Source: Sphingomonas_E sp042693015 (lineage in GTDB: Bacteria; Pseudomonadota; Alphaproteobacteria; Sphingomonadales; Sphingomonadaceae). From it: a stretch of DNA of 64,000 nt. Made by a program: the position numbers and the translations under genes. Numbering within the stretch: the first letter of the stretch is position 1; each line of letters begins with the position of its first letter. Shown here in pieces: positions 22,989-31,847 of this stretch. The stretch lies in assembly GCF_042693015.1 (NCBI RefSeq), contig NZ_CP170544.1, positions 3,596,001-3,660,000 of the forward strand. Direction: 5' to 3'. The notes beneath the pieces are model-generated. The model ran no database searches and was not told the DNA's origin. It worked only from the letters and a program-made list of their open reading frames with translations.

Positions 22989-23834
22989 TCAAAACCTGGA
23001 GCTTACATAATCTCCGAGGAGTTTGAGTACGGCGCGAACGTGCGGGGCCGGCGGTACATCTTCATGCATGCACAGCCACAATTTGCTGTTGAATACAGGG
23101 CCGGCGTCCTCCGCGGGAAGCAAGTCGACATCCTCCGTAAGCTGATCCCAGAGATAACCGACACCCAGACCACGACGCGTTGCCTCCTTGAGGTCGATGG
23201 CCGAGTTTACGCGCATCGCCACCTGGCTGCTTTCGACATGCGCATCGATCCACCGGGCGGATGCTGCATGATCCAGGTCCCGTCCCCAGCCTATCCAGCG
23301 CCAGGCATCGCTGGAGGGCGCGTCGACCGCCGCTGCGCGGTAGACGCGCTGGGTCAAGGATGACAGCACACGTCCATTCATGTGGGGTGGCAAATCATCA
23401 GCGATACATAAACCGATCAGCGAACGGCGTTCGTGAAGTTCAACATCTGGTCGGGCCGCTTGCACGAATTCGAGTATCGTCCCGGATACGTCACGAGACA
23501 TGCCTGCACCGAGATCGACCAAATCGAGACCGAGTTCGGCCGGGACACATACCCGTATCGGCGCGGGTTCCGGCGCATCGGGCGCAAGGGTGCGCAGGAG
23601 TTCGTCGATGCGGCTTTCGACATCGCGGGCGCATGCGAGAACGAGCCTGCCGGCATCCGTGCTGCCCGGCCCGGTGGCGGTTCGTTCGTAAAGGGTGATG
23701 CCCAGACTCCGCTCCAGCGATTCCACCCGTCGCGTCACCGTTGTCCGGCTCACGCGCAGCATTTCGGCCGCGGCCGTGACCGTTCCAGCCTGAGCGGCCA
23801 CGCGGTAGAAACGGAGATCATCCCAATCGAGCAT
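22989..23834 (-). CDS. LysR family transcriptional regulator
   Basis: 281 aa. N-terminal winged helix (residues 1-60: LDWDDLRFYRVAAQAGTVTAAAEML, then VSRTTVTRRVESLERSLG) and a shortened LysR effector domain from about 85. The start at 23834 is the conserved MLDWDDL. It is on the same strand as, and 31 bp below, a RidA-family gene, so both may be expressed together, or the RidA gene could be its target if self-regulated. Effector unknown. Confidence 0.9.
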   Translation of the reverse strand: MLDWDDLRFYRVAAQAGTVTAAAEMLRVSRTTVTRRVESLERSLGITLYERTATGPGSTDAGRLVLACARDVESRIDELLRTLAPDAPEPAPIRVCVPAELGLDLVDLGAGMSRDVSGTILEFVQAARPDVELHERRSLIGLCIADDLPPHMNGRVLSSLTQRVYRAAAVDAPSSDAWRWIGWGRDLDHAASARWIDAHVESSQVAMRVNSAIDLKEATRRGLGVGYLWDQLTEDVDLLPAEDAGPVFNSKLWLCMHEDVPPAPHVRAVLKLLGDYVSSRF

Positions 23835-23865
23835 TGCGCCTATTCGCAAGTCTCGGGGGTGGCTG

Positions 23866-24231
23866 TCATCCCCTGACGCGCGCGATCGCCTTGATTTCAA
23901 CGATTGAGCCCGGATAGCCCAGCGCGGCCACGCCGACCGCGGTCCACGCCGAGCTGCGTTCATCGAGGAAAGCGCTGCGGGCAAGCATGAAGCGATCCAT
24001 GTCGGTGGGGAAGTCGACATGGAAGGTCGTCAGGTCGACGACGTCTTCCGCTCCGCAGCCATGGTGCGCCAGAGTTTCACGCAGCGCCTGGAAGGCGAGA
24101 GCGAATTGCCTGGCCGGTTCCGAAGGAACGGTCCCATCGGCTTCGAGCCCGATCATCCCCGAGCAAAACAGCAGATCCCCTGCACGAACGGCATTGGCGA
24201 ATGGTGGTGACGTTTCGATGTTGCTGTTCAA
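23866..24231 (-). CDS. RidA family protein
   Basis: 121 aa of the YjgF/RidA family, which hydrolyses reactive enamine/imine intermediates from PLP enzymes. Sequence: PPFANAVRAGDLLFCSGMIGL, then QFALAFQALRETLAHHGCGAEDVVDLTTFHVD and the terminal VEIKAIARVRG with the usual Arg. Start: there is no ATG at the family start; a TTG at 24231 lies 6 bases after GGAGGAG, a near-perfect ribosome site, so I take TTG. The upstream frame to 24408 has no resemblance. A decayed second RidA copy lies at 14161-14385. Confidence 0.9.
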   Translation of the reverse strand: MNSNIETSPPFANAVRAGDLLFCSGMIGLEADGTVPSEPARQFALAFQALRETLAHHGCGAEDVVDLTTFHVDFPTDMDRFMLARSAFLDERSSAWTAVGVAALGYPGSIVEIKAIARVRG

Positions 24232-24529
24232 ATGCTCCTCCTTAGGCTCGCTCTTTAAGTCGACGGCAACCGCACGCCAGGATGCGTGCTGCCGTAGCGT
24301 GATTTGGTCGGTACACGGACCTCGATAAATGCCGGCGATACGACACGCCGCCGGCCGTGGAGATAAGGCGGTCTCCACGTCTGCAAAATGATTATTCCCG
24401 CACCCCACCGTGCGGGAACACGCGTTGACAGGGGCGAGGCGAGAAGGAAATCAGGCTCAATTGCTGGATACGTCGCGTCGGCCAAGGCAGTCATCGCAAG
24501 TCAAAGCCAACATTGGAGGAGAGGCCGGA
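24232..24529. other. Divergent promoter region of ridA and MOSC genes
   Basis: About 300 bp. Contains a hairpin CCCGCAC / GTGCGGG (24397-24416) that could terminate or attenuate transcription. No consensus promoter recognised with confidence. Confidence 0.4.
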
Positions 24530-24652
24530 ATGATCGGTGCGCATCATCGTCCATCCCGAGATGAACTGATCTTCATCTGGACCAATTGGCCAACTGGACC
24601 ATCAGCCAGCATTCCATCGGCATCGATGCCAAGAGCCGGTGTGGCCAACTGA
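24530..24652 (+). CDS. Possible 40-codon leader ORF coupled to the MOSC gene
   Basis: Begins ATGATCGGTGC after a very strong ribosome site (GGAGGAGAGG, 5 bases before the ATG) and ends in TGATG, where the stop overlaps the ATG of the MOSC gene. The MOSC gene has no ribosome site of its own, so translation through this ORF could drive it. The peptide (MIGAHHRPSRDELIFIWTNW, then low complexity) has no recognised family. It may be a leader peptide or merely a fortuitous frame. Confidence 0.4.
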   Translation: MIGAHHRPSRDELIFIWTNWPTGPSASIPSASMPRAGVAN

Positions 24653-25545
24653 TGTCGAACGATGAGGAGCTCCGCGTAGCGGAGATATGGCGCTACCCCG
24701 TGAAGTCGATGGGCGGCGAACGGATCGACCAGGCCGACGTAGGTCCGCGCGGCATCTATGGCGACCGCGGATGGGCCGTTCGCGACAACAAGGCCGGCGC
24801 CATTCGCAGCGCCCGTTACATCCCGCGGTTGTTGCTCTGTTCGGCACGCTACCTGCCGGGAACCAGCGCCGGCCTGGTGCCCCACGTCGCCATTACCCTG
24901 CCTGACGGATCAACCATCAACTCCGATGACGACAGGGTTCATCACCGGCTGTCGGATGCGATGGGTAAGGATCTGACCCTCATGTCACTCAAACCGGATG
25001 ATGAGATCGATCATCTCCGCCTCGGGCCGGAAGCACTCGTAACCGGAAGCATGGAGACGGAGATACGCATGCTCTTCGGACTGACAGACAATGAGCCGCT
25101 TCCCGACATGAGCCAACTTCCACCCGCGCTGATGCGCGAACTCAGCGAGTTGGGCGCGCCGCGCGGCACCTATTTCGACGCGTTTCCGATCGACATTCTG
25201 ACGACATCCTCGATCCGCTATCTCCAGCGCTTTCTTCCCGACGTGAATCTCGAAGTGCGCAGGTTCCGCCCGAATTTTCTCGTGGACGACGCCGGTGCGT
25301 CGGATGCCATACGCGAACGCGAGTGGATCGGGCGGACCATCGCGCTTGGGAAGGCGAGTTTCGATGCCGTGATGGAATCCCCGCGCTGCACGATCATTGC
25401 AGCGGAACAACATGGCGGGATTGCCAAGAACAGCAGCATAACCCGCACGCTCGTGAAGGAGATGCGTCAGCTGATGAGTGCGTATTGCACCGTTGCTACG
25501 CCGGGACGCGTTAGAGTTGGCGACGTCGCCAAAATGGTCACCTAG
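24652..25545 (+). CDS. MOSC domain-containing protein
   Basis: 297 aa with an N-terminal MOSC beta-barrel (RVAEIWRYPVKSMGGE at residue 8, then GIYGDRGWAVRD) and a C-terminal MOSC domain with RFRPNF (205-210) and the conserved Cys246 (ESPRCTIIA). MOSC proteins (YiiM, YcbX, mARC) bind the molybdenum cofactor or act as sulfur carriers in N-hydroxylated base detoxification. Without an associated ferredoxin domain it resembles the YcbX/mARC core. The ATG at 24652 overlaps the stop of a possible leader ORF. Confidence 0.9.
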   Translation: MSNDEELRVAEIWRYPVKSMGGERIDQADVGPRGIYGDRGWAVRDNKAGAIRSARYIPRLLLCSARYLPGTSAGLVPHVAITLPDGSTINSDDDRVHHRLSDAMGKDLTLMSLKPDDEIDHLRLGPEALVTGSMETEIRMLFGLTDNEPLPDMSQLPPALMRELSELGAPRGTYFDAFPIDILTTSSIRYLQRFLPDVNLEVRRFRPNFLVDDAGASDAIREREWIGRTIALGKASFDAVMESPRCTIIAAEQHGGIAKNSSITRTLVKEMRQLMSAYCTVATPGRVRVGDVAKMVT

Positions 25546-26201
25546 CCGGATTTTCGATCATCGTGGCCCGAACCTTAATGAACGTCGGATATCAGGCCTT
25601 AAGTCCGCACCCGTGGATGACCGCTATGTGGGCGGCTCCTGCCCAATGACTCCGGGCGACGCGTGCCGGAACAAACAACTCACTAGTCCCGTCGGCACCC
25701 CTTTTTGGCACAGGCCAGCGTGAGCTTGGCCGACTACATCGACCGCCCCTGGTCTCCCTCAGCCGAAGTAACCCCGCGAGAGGGTCGCGGCCTCGCGACG
25801 CAGGCAATAGTGTGACATCGGAATCCTGAAAATGTCAGTGGACGGCTGCAATCTATACTGGACTTAACGATGTCGCTCCCCTATATATATTCGGTCGGAC
25901 AGAAACGAAAAAATCCACCCGTTAGGGACCCGCATCCAGTCCCAAATTATATCACTAGATATTTTTTTGGATATTTGAATTTCCGTGAATCGATATAGAT
26001 TTTTCTTATCAATTTCATGGGATTGATGGTCGAGTTCTCTTCTGGGCACCAGCTACTCTCAAAGCATTGAAAATGCTCGGGGATCGTCGAAGAGACGGTC
26101 CCCAGAGGGCGTTTTCTACAGCAAACTGCTACGGGAAAAATGGCCCATCATCGGGCGGAAAATCCCGGAAAACTGCCATTGATGAGGCCCTTTTTTTTGC
26201 T
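25546..26201. other. About 650-bp region without a supported gene; AT-rich core
   Basis: Contains an orphan GGAAC-N17-CGTC at 25668-25693 (plus strand), a strongly AT-rich stretch at about 25840-26050 unlike anything nearby, and a hairpin GGGGATCGTC / GACGGTCCCC at 26079-26103. Small frames exist but none has a good start or family resemblance. It ends at the GMC oxidoreductase relic. Confidence 0.5.
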
Positions 26202-26342
26202 ACGGTGAGTTGCATCGTGGGGAGTTCGCTATTTCCCACATCGGGCTGGACCAATCCGACGCTGACGATATTGGCGCTGGCGCAGCGCACCGCCGACGTG
26301 ATCAGCGGGCGCATGGCAAGCGCGACCAGCGCGGCCGCCTGA
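26202..26342 (+). pseudogene. C-terminal remnant of a GMC oxidoreductase
   Basis: The frame ending at TGA 26342 reads VGSSLFPTSGWTNPTLTILA then LAQRTADVIS, matching the family end (VxGSSVFPTSGxxNPTLTIVALxxRxAD) of choline-dehydrogenase-like GMC flavoenzymes. FAD-binding and substrate parts are missing: the 5' side is unrelated DNA beginning with a run of eight T. Deletion joining AT-rich DNA to the gene end is the simplest explanation. Confidence 0.7.
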
Positions 26343-26354
26343 CCCTTCGCTCGA

Positions 26355-28064
26355 TCAGCCTGGCGGGATGCGGGTCAGGAAGGTGCGCAGATTGCCTCCG
26401 AGCAATTTTTCGCGCCGTTCTTTCCAGAATATATTGCCGTCGATCGCGGCCATCAGATTGGCGACATATTTCTGGTGGCGGGGCCGCTGCCCAAGCATGA
26501 TCCAGTCGGTGCCGAACATCATATAGTCCGCGCCATTCTTGTGCGCGGTGCAGATGCGCTCGACATGCTTGAGCCGTTCGGCCGCCGTGGCGACATCCTT
26601 CAAGATATGCTCGTCGAAGGACAGATCGAAATAGATCCGCGCCCGCCCCGCGGCATTGAGATCGAGGATCTTCTCCATCGCGTCGTCGAAGCCGAAATCT
26701 TCGGGGCTATAATGGCCAAGGCAGGCGCGGACGGGGCGCCGCGGATTCGCGTCAGCCATCCTCTTCGCGCGATCGAGCCAATATTGCGGATGGGCGTTCA
26801 GGCCGCCGCCGGGGAAGGACATGTTGCTGTCGCGGGCGTGCGCGAAGAGCGGAATGTCATGCTCGACACAGAAAGCGAAGAATGTGTCGAGCGCATCGTC
26901 GAGCAAAGCGGGCAGCCGATCCACGTCCCACCCCTTCTGCTTCCAGCGGTCGCGAACGATCCTGGCGCCGCCCGCGGCATCGCCGGAAGGCAGCGGCTGG
27001 TTCGCTGACACATTGAAGCCCATCGGCGGATAGAGTTTGAAACCGGTAACGCGATGCGTCGCCTGCGGCCCGGCCAGCGCCCAGCCCTTTGACGCCTCAA
27101 AGCTGGTTGGCCCGCCCGCGAGCATCTGTTCGACATGCTTCAACGGATCATAAGCGGCGAATGTCTCGATGCGGATGCGGCCGGCGGCCGCCCGCGCATA
27201 AGCGCTCCAGAACGCCACCTGCCGTTCCTGATCCGAACCGTCTTTCGGCCGCTCGCCGAGCCATTGATCGAAGTCGATCAGCAGATTGACGGCCAGCGTC
27301 GTGCGGGTGCGGTCGCTCGTCATCGTTTCCAGGTAACGGCGGACATGCGCCGAACGCGACTGCGCCATGACACGCGCCCATTTGAGCACCGCCCAGATGT
27401 CGGCCGGGCTCAGGCCGCGATCCAGATACCAATGCGGTCCTGTGTCGAGGAGGTCACCCCCTTCGGCAAGGATCCGTTCGAGCGTCGGTTGATCGATGCT
27501 GCGCGCGACTTCGAAGCGTTGCTGTTCCGCCGACGCGCTCAAGGCTTTCTCGGCCGGTTTGGACAGGCCGCCCAGCCGTGCACGCTCGTCCTCGATCAGC
27601 GTCGCCAGCGCATAATAGCTATCGGCGACATCATCCAATGGACGCCGCTTCAGTTCCCCGACGAAGCCGCGACGGTTGATCTGCGCCTCTGCCGCGGCCA
27701 CCATTCCTTCGGCAAAGTCCTTGATCGAGACATCGTCGCCATCGCGCCAGGGCGGAGACATTCGCCGCAATTCGTCGTCCGCGGTAATGGACAGCCGCTT
27801 GAGCACGTTGACGCCGATGTCGATGATCGCCAACAGCACGTCCGGCGCGTTGGCGAGATAGACCGGCGCCACCACATAGCGGATGAAGGCTGCGGCGGGC
27901 AGATCCGCTCCGTTGAAGAAATGGGCGTGCGCATCGGCAATATCGATACGCGTCTCGCCCTCCTTTTGGGCCTGCCCCTCGGCGCTTGCCGGAACGGCAG
28001 CCAAACCAGCAAGACCGGTCGCAAGAAATTCCCGCCGCTCGACACTCCAATCTTTCATCCTCAT
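26355..28064 (-). CDS. Amidohydrolase family protein with Tat signal
   Basis: 569 aa. N-terminal Tat-type signal (SVERREFLATGLAGLAAVPASAEG), then an amidohydrolase-2 (TIM-barrel) domain: DAHAHFFNG for the metal HxH, then a large insert of about 250 residues, HDIPLFAHARDSNM, RACLGHYSPEDFG and MFGTDWIM near the C-terminus. This fold cleaves amide, ester or C-C bonds (decarboxylases). The insert makes it longer than typical amidohydrolase-2 proteins. The start at 28064 has GGAAGGGGG upstream. It lies 31 bp below the TULIP-like gene in one operon. Periplasmic or membrane-bound; substrate unknown. Confidence 0.85.
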   Translation of the reverse strand: MRMKDWSVERREFLATGLAGLAAVPASAEGQAQKEGETRIDIADAHAHFFNGADLPAAAFIRYVVAPVYLANAPDVLLAIIDIGVNVLKRLSITADDELRRMSPPWRDGDDVSIKDFAEGMVAAAEAQINRRGFVGELKRRPLDDVADSYYALATLIEDERARLGGLSKPAEKALSASAEQQRFEVARSIDQPTLERILAEGGDLLDTGPHWYLDRGLSPADIWAVLKWARVMAQSRSAHVRRYLETMTSDRTRTTLAVNLLIDFDQWLGERPKDGSDQERQVAFWSAYARAAAGRIRIETFAAYDPLKHVEQMLAGGPTSFEASKGWALAGPQATHRVTGFKLYPPMGFNVSANQPLPSGDAAGGARIVRDRWKQKGWDVDRLPALLDDALDTFFAFCVEHDIPLFAHARDSNMSFPGGGLNAHPQYWLDRAKRMADANPRRPVRACLGHYSPEDFGFDDAMEKILDLNAAGRARIYFDLSFDEHILKDVATAAERLKHVERICTAHKNGADYMMFGTDWIMLGQRPRHQKYVANLMAAIDGNIFWKERREKLLGGNLRTFLTRIPPG

Positions 28065-28095
28065 GCCCCCTTCCGGCTCCCACCCATCGCAAACG

Positions 28096-30447
28096 TCATA
28101 CCCTACGCAGGACGACCTCGGTTTCCTTGCCTTGCGCACGCATTTCTACGACGCCTCGTCCCGGCGCGACCGCAACGCTCGTCTTTCCATCCTCGTCCGA
28201 GGCGGTGATGGCGAAGCCCTGGACGGGACCAGGCTGACCCGGCAGCGAAATCCCCGTCGCGGCAACGCTCAGCCGTACCGGAACCTGCCGCGACCAGTTC
28301 TCCACTTCCATCGGGTCCGCGAACTCGATCCGCCCGAACACGCCCGCGGCTCCGTCAGCCAATATCATATGCGCCAGCCTGAACGGCCAGAACTCATCGA
28401 AATCGAGCCTAGCGCGATCCATGACCGCGATGCGGCGTTCAAAGGATGCCAGCGGACCCAGCGCGGTTGACGTCAATGCCGTGCCGGGCGCCGAGAAATC
28501 CGCGACCTGGGTGAACTCCACGGTGGGAGCACCGGTATTCAGGCCCCCCTCCTGATGATAGTTTGCCCGGATCGGCAGACCCTCAGCCGTATATTCCGCA
28601 ACTGCGACGACATCCGCCGGCAGGCCCTGGATGGCGAGCCTCTTGGTGATCCGCCACCCGCCGGCGACGCTCTCGAAGCGGAGCGTCATTTCGCCGCGCA
28701 TCGGCCGGCTGGTCTTGATCTCCACCTCATACCGCTGGACGTCTCCGTCCGACCAGTCGGGCTGCCCCAAGGCGAATGGAGGCGTGAAATCGCCGGCACC
28801 ATATTCGGGCAGTGAAGGCAATTGGGGGCCAGGCAGCGGCGGATCAGGCAAGGGCTGCGGCCCCGGTGCCGGCGGAATGGGGGTCGGCGCGGGCGGCGGC
28901 GGGAACTGCCCCTGGGCGAAGGACAGCCCGACAAACAGTTCGCCACCCCGCCCATCTTCCAGCTGGAGCACATCGCCGCTCTTGATCTCGAGGCCGGTCA
29001 TGCTCTTGACCATGGCTTGCTCGATCTTGAGCGCGACGAACTCCTGCCGCTTCATGAACTGCAAGGCGATGCGCCCGACCGTATTGATGATCGCGGTCAA
29101 CGTGGTCGACATGAACATGTCGAACAAGCTGCCCAGCGCCCACGCCAATATGTCGCCCGTCAGATCGATGATCGCATCGATGATCCAGCCGATGATCGGG
29201 ATCTTCTTCAGCTTTTTGTAGATCAGTTGATCCTTGACCGACTCCACCATCCGCCGGAACAGATCCCGGAAATAGCCGCGATAGTTGGTGACGATCAGGA
29301 TGGCCCAAAGCTCGATGAACTTGGAATCGGGCTCCATGCGAAGCTCGAACTTCTCGTTGGGCGCGCCGATGTTCGATCGCCCGATATAGGGGCGGATCAG
29401 GCCGGCATATTGGCTGAAGGTGTCGTCGATCGGCAGCGGCAGCCAGGGCGTGCGGACCCAATGACCGAAAGCCTTGAACTGCAGGCGGATATCCAGTGTG
29501 CCACCGAAATAGACCTGCCCGAAAAGATGGTCGTGCCCGGGGAGCAGGTTGGTCTTGATCGTGCGGATCCGGAAATTGCTGGATCGCATGCGGAAGGACG
29601 TATCATCGGTGCCAACGTCGATGGGAATGGCCATAGGCGACATGGCGTCCATGATGCGCTGCAGCCCGCGCTCGCTGACGCCGATCGCGATATCCGCCGG
29701 CGGGAATGGCACCGGAAAGCCGCCGGGACCGGGATTTTCGTCACCCAGCGTGAGATAGATCGCGTCATTGCGGACGTAGAGTTCGCGCCCCGCTATCGTG
29801 CCGAGCGGGCCGGCCTCGATAAGCTTGGCGAGGCTCGGCAACGGAAATTCCGTCACCACCTTGGTCAGCCCTTCCTTGAGGAACAGGGTGATCAGATAGT
29901 TCATGATCGCGCGGAAACTGCGCGCCGTCTCATCGTCGCCACGGGACGGAAAAACCGCCTCGAGCGACAGGTCCCCGTCGACACGTCCTTCCAACAGTTT
30001 CAGTGCCGCGGGATGCTCGCCTTCGATGCTGGTGATGTCGAACCAGGGCGAGCCATCCGGTTTGGCCAGCAACCGGACCTTGAGTTGATCCTTCGCCCGC
30101 ACGACCTGGCCCGCCGCTTCGACATGGATTCTGATGCGGGTGACGGCGCCCAGTCGACTATCGGTCAAGGTGAACAATATATTGGCCGAAATGAAGAAGC
30201 CGTCCTGCTGGATCGCCGGCGTTTGCTGAACGGGGTAAAGGTTGAAGGCGATCGGCTCGTCCGCCACGGCATAGAGGGTAAGGACGTGGCCCGGATCGGT
30301 CGGGGAAGGCCGCACGATCGGAATTTCGGTCGAGAAAGCGAACAGCTCCGGCTTCTCCGCACGCAGCCCGGCGCTGAGCCTATTGAGCCCCGTTTCGTGA
30401 AGCGCGACACCGAAATCGGACCGATAGGAAATATGGCCAGAAGGCAT
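28096..30447 (-). CDS. Large hypothetical protein, possibly TULIP/BPI-like
   Basis: 783 aa, no signal peptide. Two similar segments open the halves: DFGVALHETGLNRLSAGLRAE (about residue 9) and ADIAIGVSERGLQRIMDAMSP (about 250). The I-x-hydrophobic-S-E-x-G-L-xx-hydrophobic pattern is that of tubular lipid-binding (TULIP/BPI, P47) proteins. A hydrophobic central region (PIIGWIIDAIIDLTGDILAWALGSLFDMFMS, about 415-445) could insert in or bind a membrane; a Pro-rich linker (about 540-590) leads to a C-terminal beta domain. The TULIP assignment is inference from pattern only. It lies 17 bp below the collar-repeat lipoprotein and 31 bp above the amidohydrolase. Confidence 0.72.
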   Translation of the reverse strand: MPSGHISYRSDFGVALHETGLNRLSAGLRAEKPELFAFSTEIPIVRPSPTDPGHVLTLYAVADEPIAFNLYPVQQTPAIQQDGFFISANILFTLTDSRLGAVTRIRIHVEAAGQVVRAKDQLKVRLLAKPDGSPWFDITSIEGEHPAALKLLEGRVDGDLSLEAVFPSRGDDETARSFRAIMNYLITLFLKEGLTKVVTEFPLPSLAKLIEAGPLGTIAGRELYVRNDAIYLTLGDENPGPGGFPVPFPPADIAIGVSERGLQRIMDAMSPMAIPIDVGTDDTSFRMRSSNFRIRTIKTNLLPGHDHLFGQVYFGGTLDIRLQFKAFGHWVRTPWLPLPIDDTFSQYAGLIRPYIGRSNIGAPNEKFELRMEPDSKFIELWAILIVTNYRGYFRDLFRRMVESVKDQLIYKKLKKIPIIGWIIDAIIDLTGDILAWALGSLFDMFMSTTLTAIINTVGRIALQFMKRQEFVALKIEQAMVKSMTGLEIKSGDVLQLEDGRGGELFVGLSFAQGQFPPPPAPTPIPPAPGPQPLPDPPLPGPQLPSLPEYGAGDFTPPFALGQPDWSDGDVQRYEVEIKTSRPMRGEMTLRFESVAGGWRITKRLAIQGLPADVVAVAEYTAEGLPIRANYHQEGGLNTGAPTVEFTQVADFSAPGTALTSTALGPLASFERRIAVMDRARLDFDEFWPFRLAHMILADGAAGVFGRIEFADPMEVENWSRQVPVRLSVAATGISLPGQPGPVQGFAITASDEDGKTSVAVAPGRGVVEMRAQGKETEVVLRRV

Positions 30448-30464
30448 GGCTCTCTCCCGATTGA

Positions 30465-31598
30465 TCAGTGTTTGACGATGAGAAGCAGATCGACATGGCG
30501 GGGCATCGCGGCCGATGCGGCCACCGGGGTCTGCTCGTCTATCTCCACCCTGTGGCGATGGCCGGCGATCGGCACGTCAGGGCCTTGGCCGATACGATCC
30601 CGTCCCGCCTCGCCCTCGGCGGCCAGCAAGTCGAAAACATGGCCCGAGTGCAGCACATGATCGTGCGCCGCGCTGCCGGACAAGCGATAGCTTTCGCCGG
30701 TCGCCTCGCCCTTCCACAACCGCCCTAATAGTTCGCTCGACGCGTCGCCGCCCAGGGTGCGCCAGCCCGCGGGGACGCGGTTGCCCGTATAAGCGATGAC
30801 GATGCCATCCGGCAGCTTGCGCGCGGCCGCGGTAGCCATGACGAAGCGCATGCCGACCGCCGGCGGCGCATTGGCCGCGGCGGTGGTGATGCCTTCGGAA
30901 ACCGTCTCCGCTCCGGCCGAATGGCGATGAACGCGGCTGGCCGCATGCAGGACCGGATCGACGGGCGTCGCGATGTCACCGAAATAGCCGGGATGATCGG
31001 CATTGGCGGCCGTCGCCCAATGGTGGACGTGCGACGCCTGATGGCTGTGCTCGGCTTTGCCGGAAGCGCCAGCCGCGCCATCGAGCAGAATATATCGATC
31101 GCGCAGGTCCGGCGTGCCATCGGCACCGTCACACCATAGCCAGCCTTCCGGAAGGGCGATGCCGACATAGCCGGCGACCAGGCCCGGAACCGGCTTCTGT
31201 AACCCGCGATCGAGCATGACGGCGTTGAGCCCGAAGGCCGGAGGGAGATGCTCCGCCGGCTGCGTGTCGCCGGGCGTGGTATCCAGACTTTCGACCTGGT
31301 GGCGGTGGGTCGCGTCCGCCGTCACGTTCCGGACGCCAAGCGGCTTGCGAAGATCCTGCGTCGCCAGGGATTCCGCGCGATGCTGATGGGCAAGGACGTG
31401 GACGTGGGTGTCCGCGCCGCCCAAGGCGTTGGGCTGGTCCGCGGCACGCATCCGGACCAAACGGCCCTTCCATTCCGCCGATATGTCATGCCCGTGGATC
31501 GACGATGGCGGTTCGCCTGGAAACAGCAGGATGGAATGGCGCGGGATACCGCAGCTGGCAAGAACAAGACAAAGAATGCCCAGTGCCAATATACGCAC
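30465..31598 (-). CDS. Lipoprotein with phage tail-collar-like repeats, His-rich
   Basis: 377 aa. Lipobox LASC with Cys16 (RILALGILCLVLASC), so it is lipid-anchored. The body holds repeated units like phage tail-collar domains: AGYVGIALPEGWLWCDGADG followed by PDLRDRYILLDGA (about 150-180) and IVIAYTGNRVPAGWRTLGGD then LLGRLWKG (about 275-305). Many His pairs (HVHVLAHQHR, HSHQASHVHHW, HRHSAG, HRHRVEI) suggest metal binding. Such collar folds carry receptor-binding or adhesive functions. It is the first gene of a three-gene operon with the TULIP-like protein and the amidohydrolase. Function unknown. Confidence 0.78.
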   Translation of the reverse strand: MRILALGILCLVLASCGIPRHSILLFPGEPPSSIHGHDISAEWKGRLVRMRAADQPNALGGADTHVHVLAHQHRAESLATQDLRKPLGVRNVTADATHRHQVESLDTTPGDTQPAEHLPPAFGLNAVMLDRGLQKPVPGLVAGYVGIALPEGWLWCDGADGTPDLRDRYILLDGAAGASGKAEHSHQASHVHHWATAANADHPGYFGDIATPVDPVLHAASRVHRHSAGAETVSEGITTAAANAPPAVGMRFVMATAAARKLPDGIVIAYTGNRVPAGWRTLGGDASSELLGRLWKGEATGESYRLSGSAAHDHVLHSGHVFDLLAAEGEAGRDRIGQGPDVPIAGHRHRVEIDEQTPVAASAAMPRHVDLLLIVKH

Positions 31599-31847
31599 AG
31601 CGCCCCTCCGTCGATTGTTCTTACGTCGAAAGTGAATGCCATCGGATTTAGGCAGCTAATCGCGACTGCATCAACATCATATCTATCCAGAAACGATGTT
31701 GAATGAACGGATATGGATATTGTTTGACGGCGGGGCGGGGAGATTGCGGAACGACACCCGACGGCCTCTACGCGCGGCTCTGTCGACGGGCGGTGCAATG
31801 TCAGCTAGGCCTAGCCCCGCAACGGGGCGATTGTCGGCGGAGGGAAA

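Noticed and set aside
25864..26049. 61-aa minus-strand frame in the AT-rich region
   Set aside because: GTG start without ribosome site, no resemblance to a family; kept only as a note on the AT-rich region.
30465..31598. Tail-collar lipoprotein as part of a prophage or tailocin
   Set aside because: It has a lipobox and stands in an operon with a TULIP-like protein and an amidohydrolase; no tail genes nearby.
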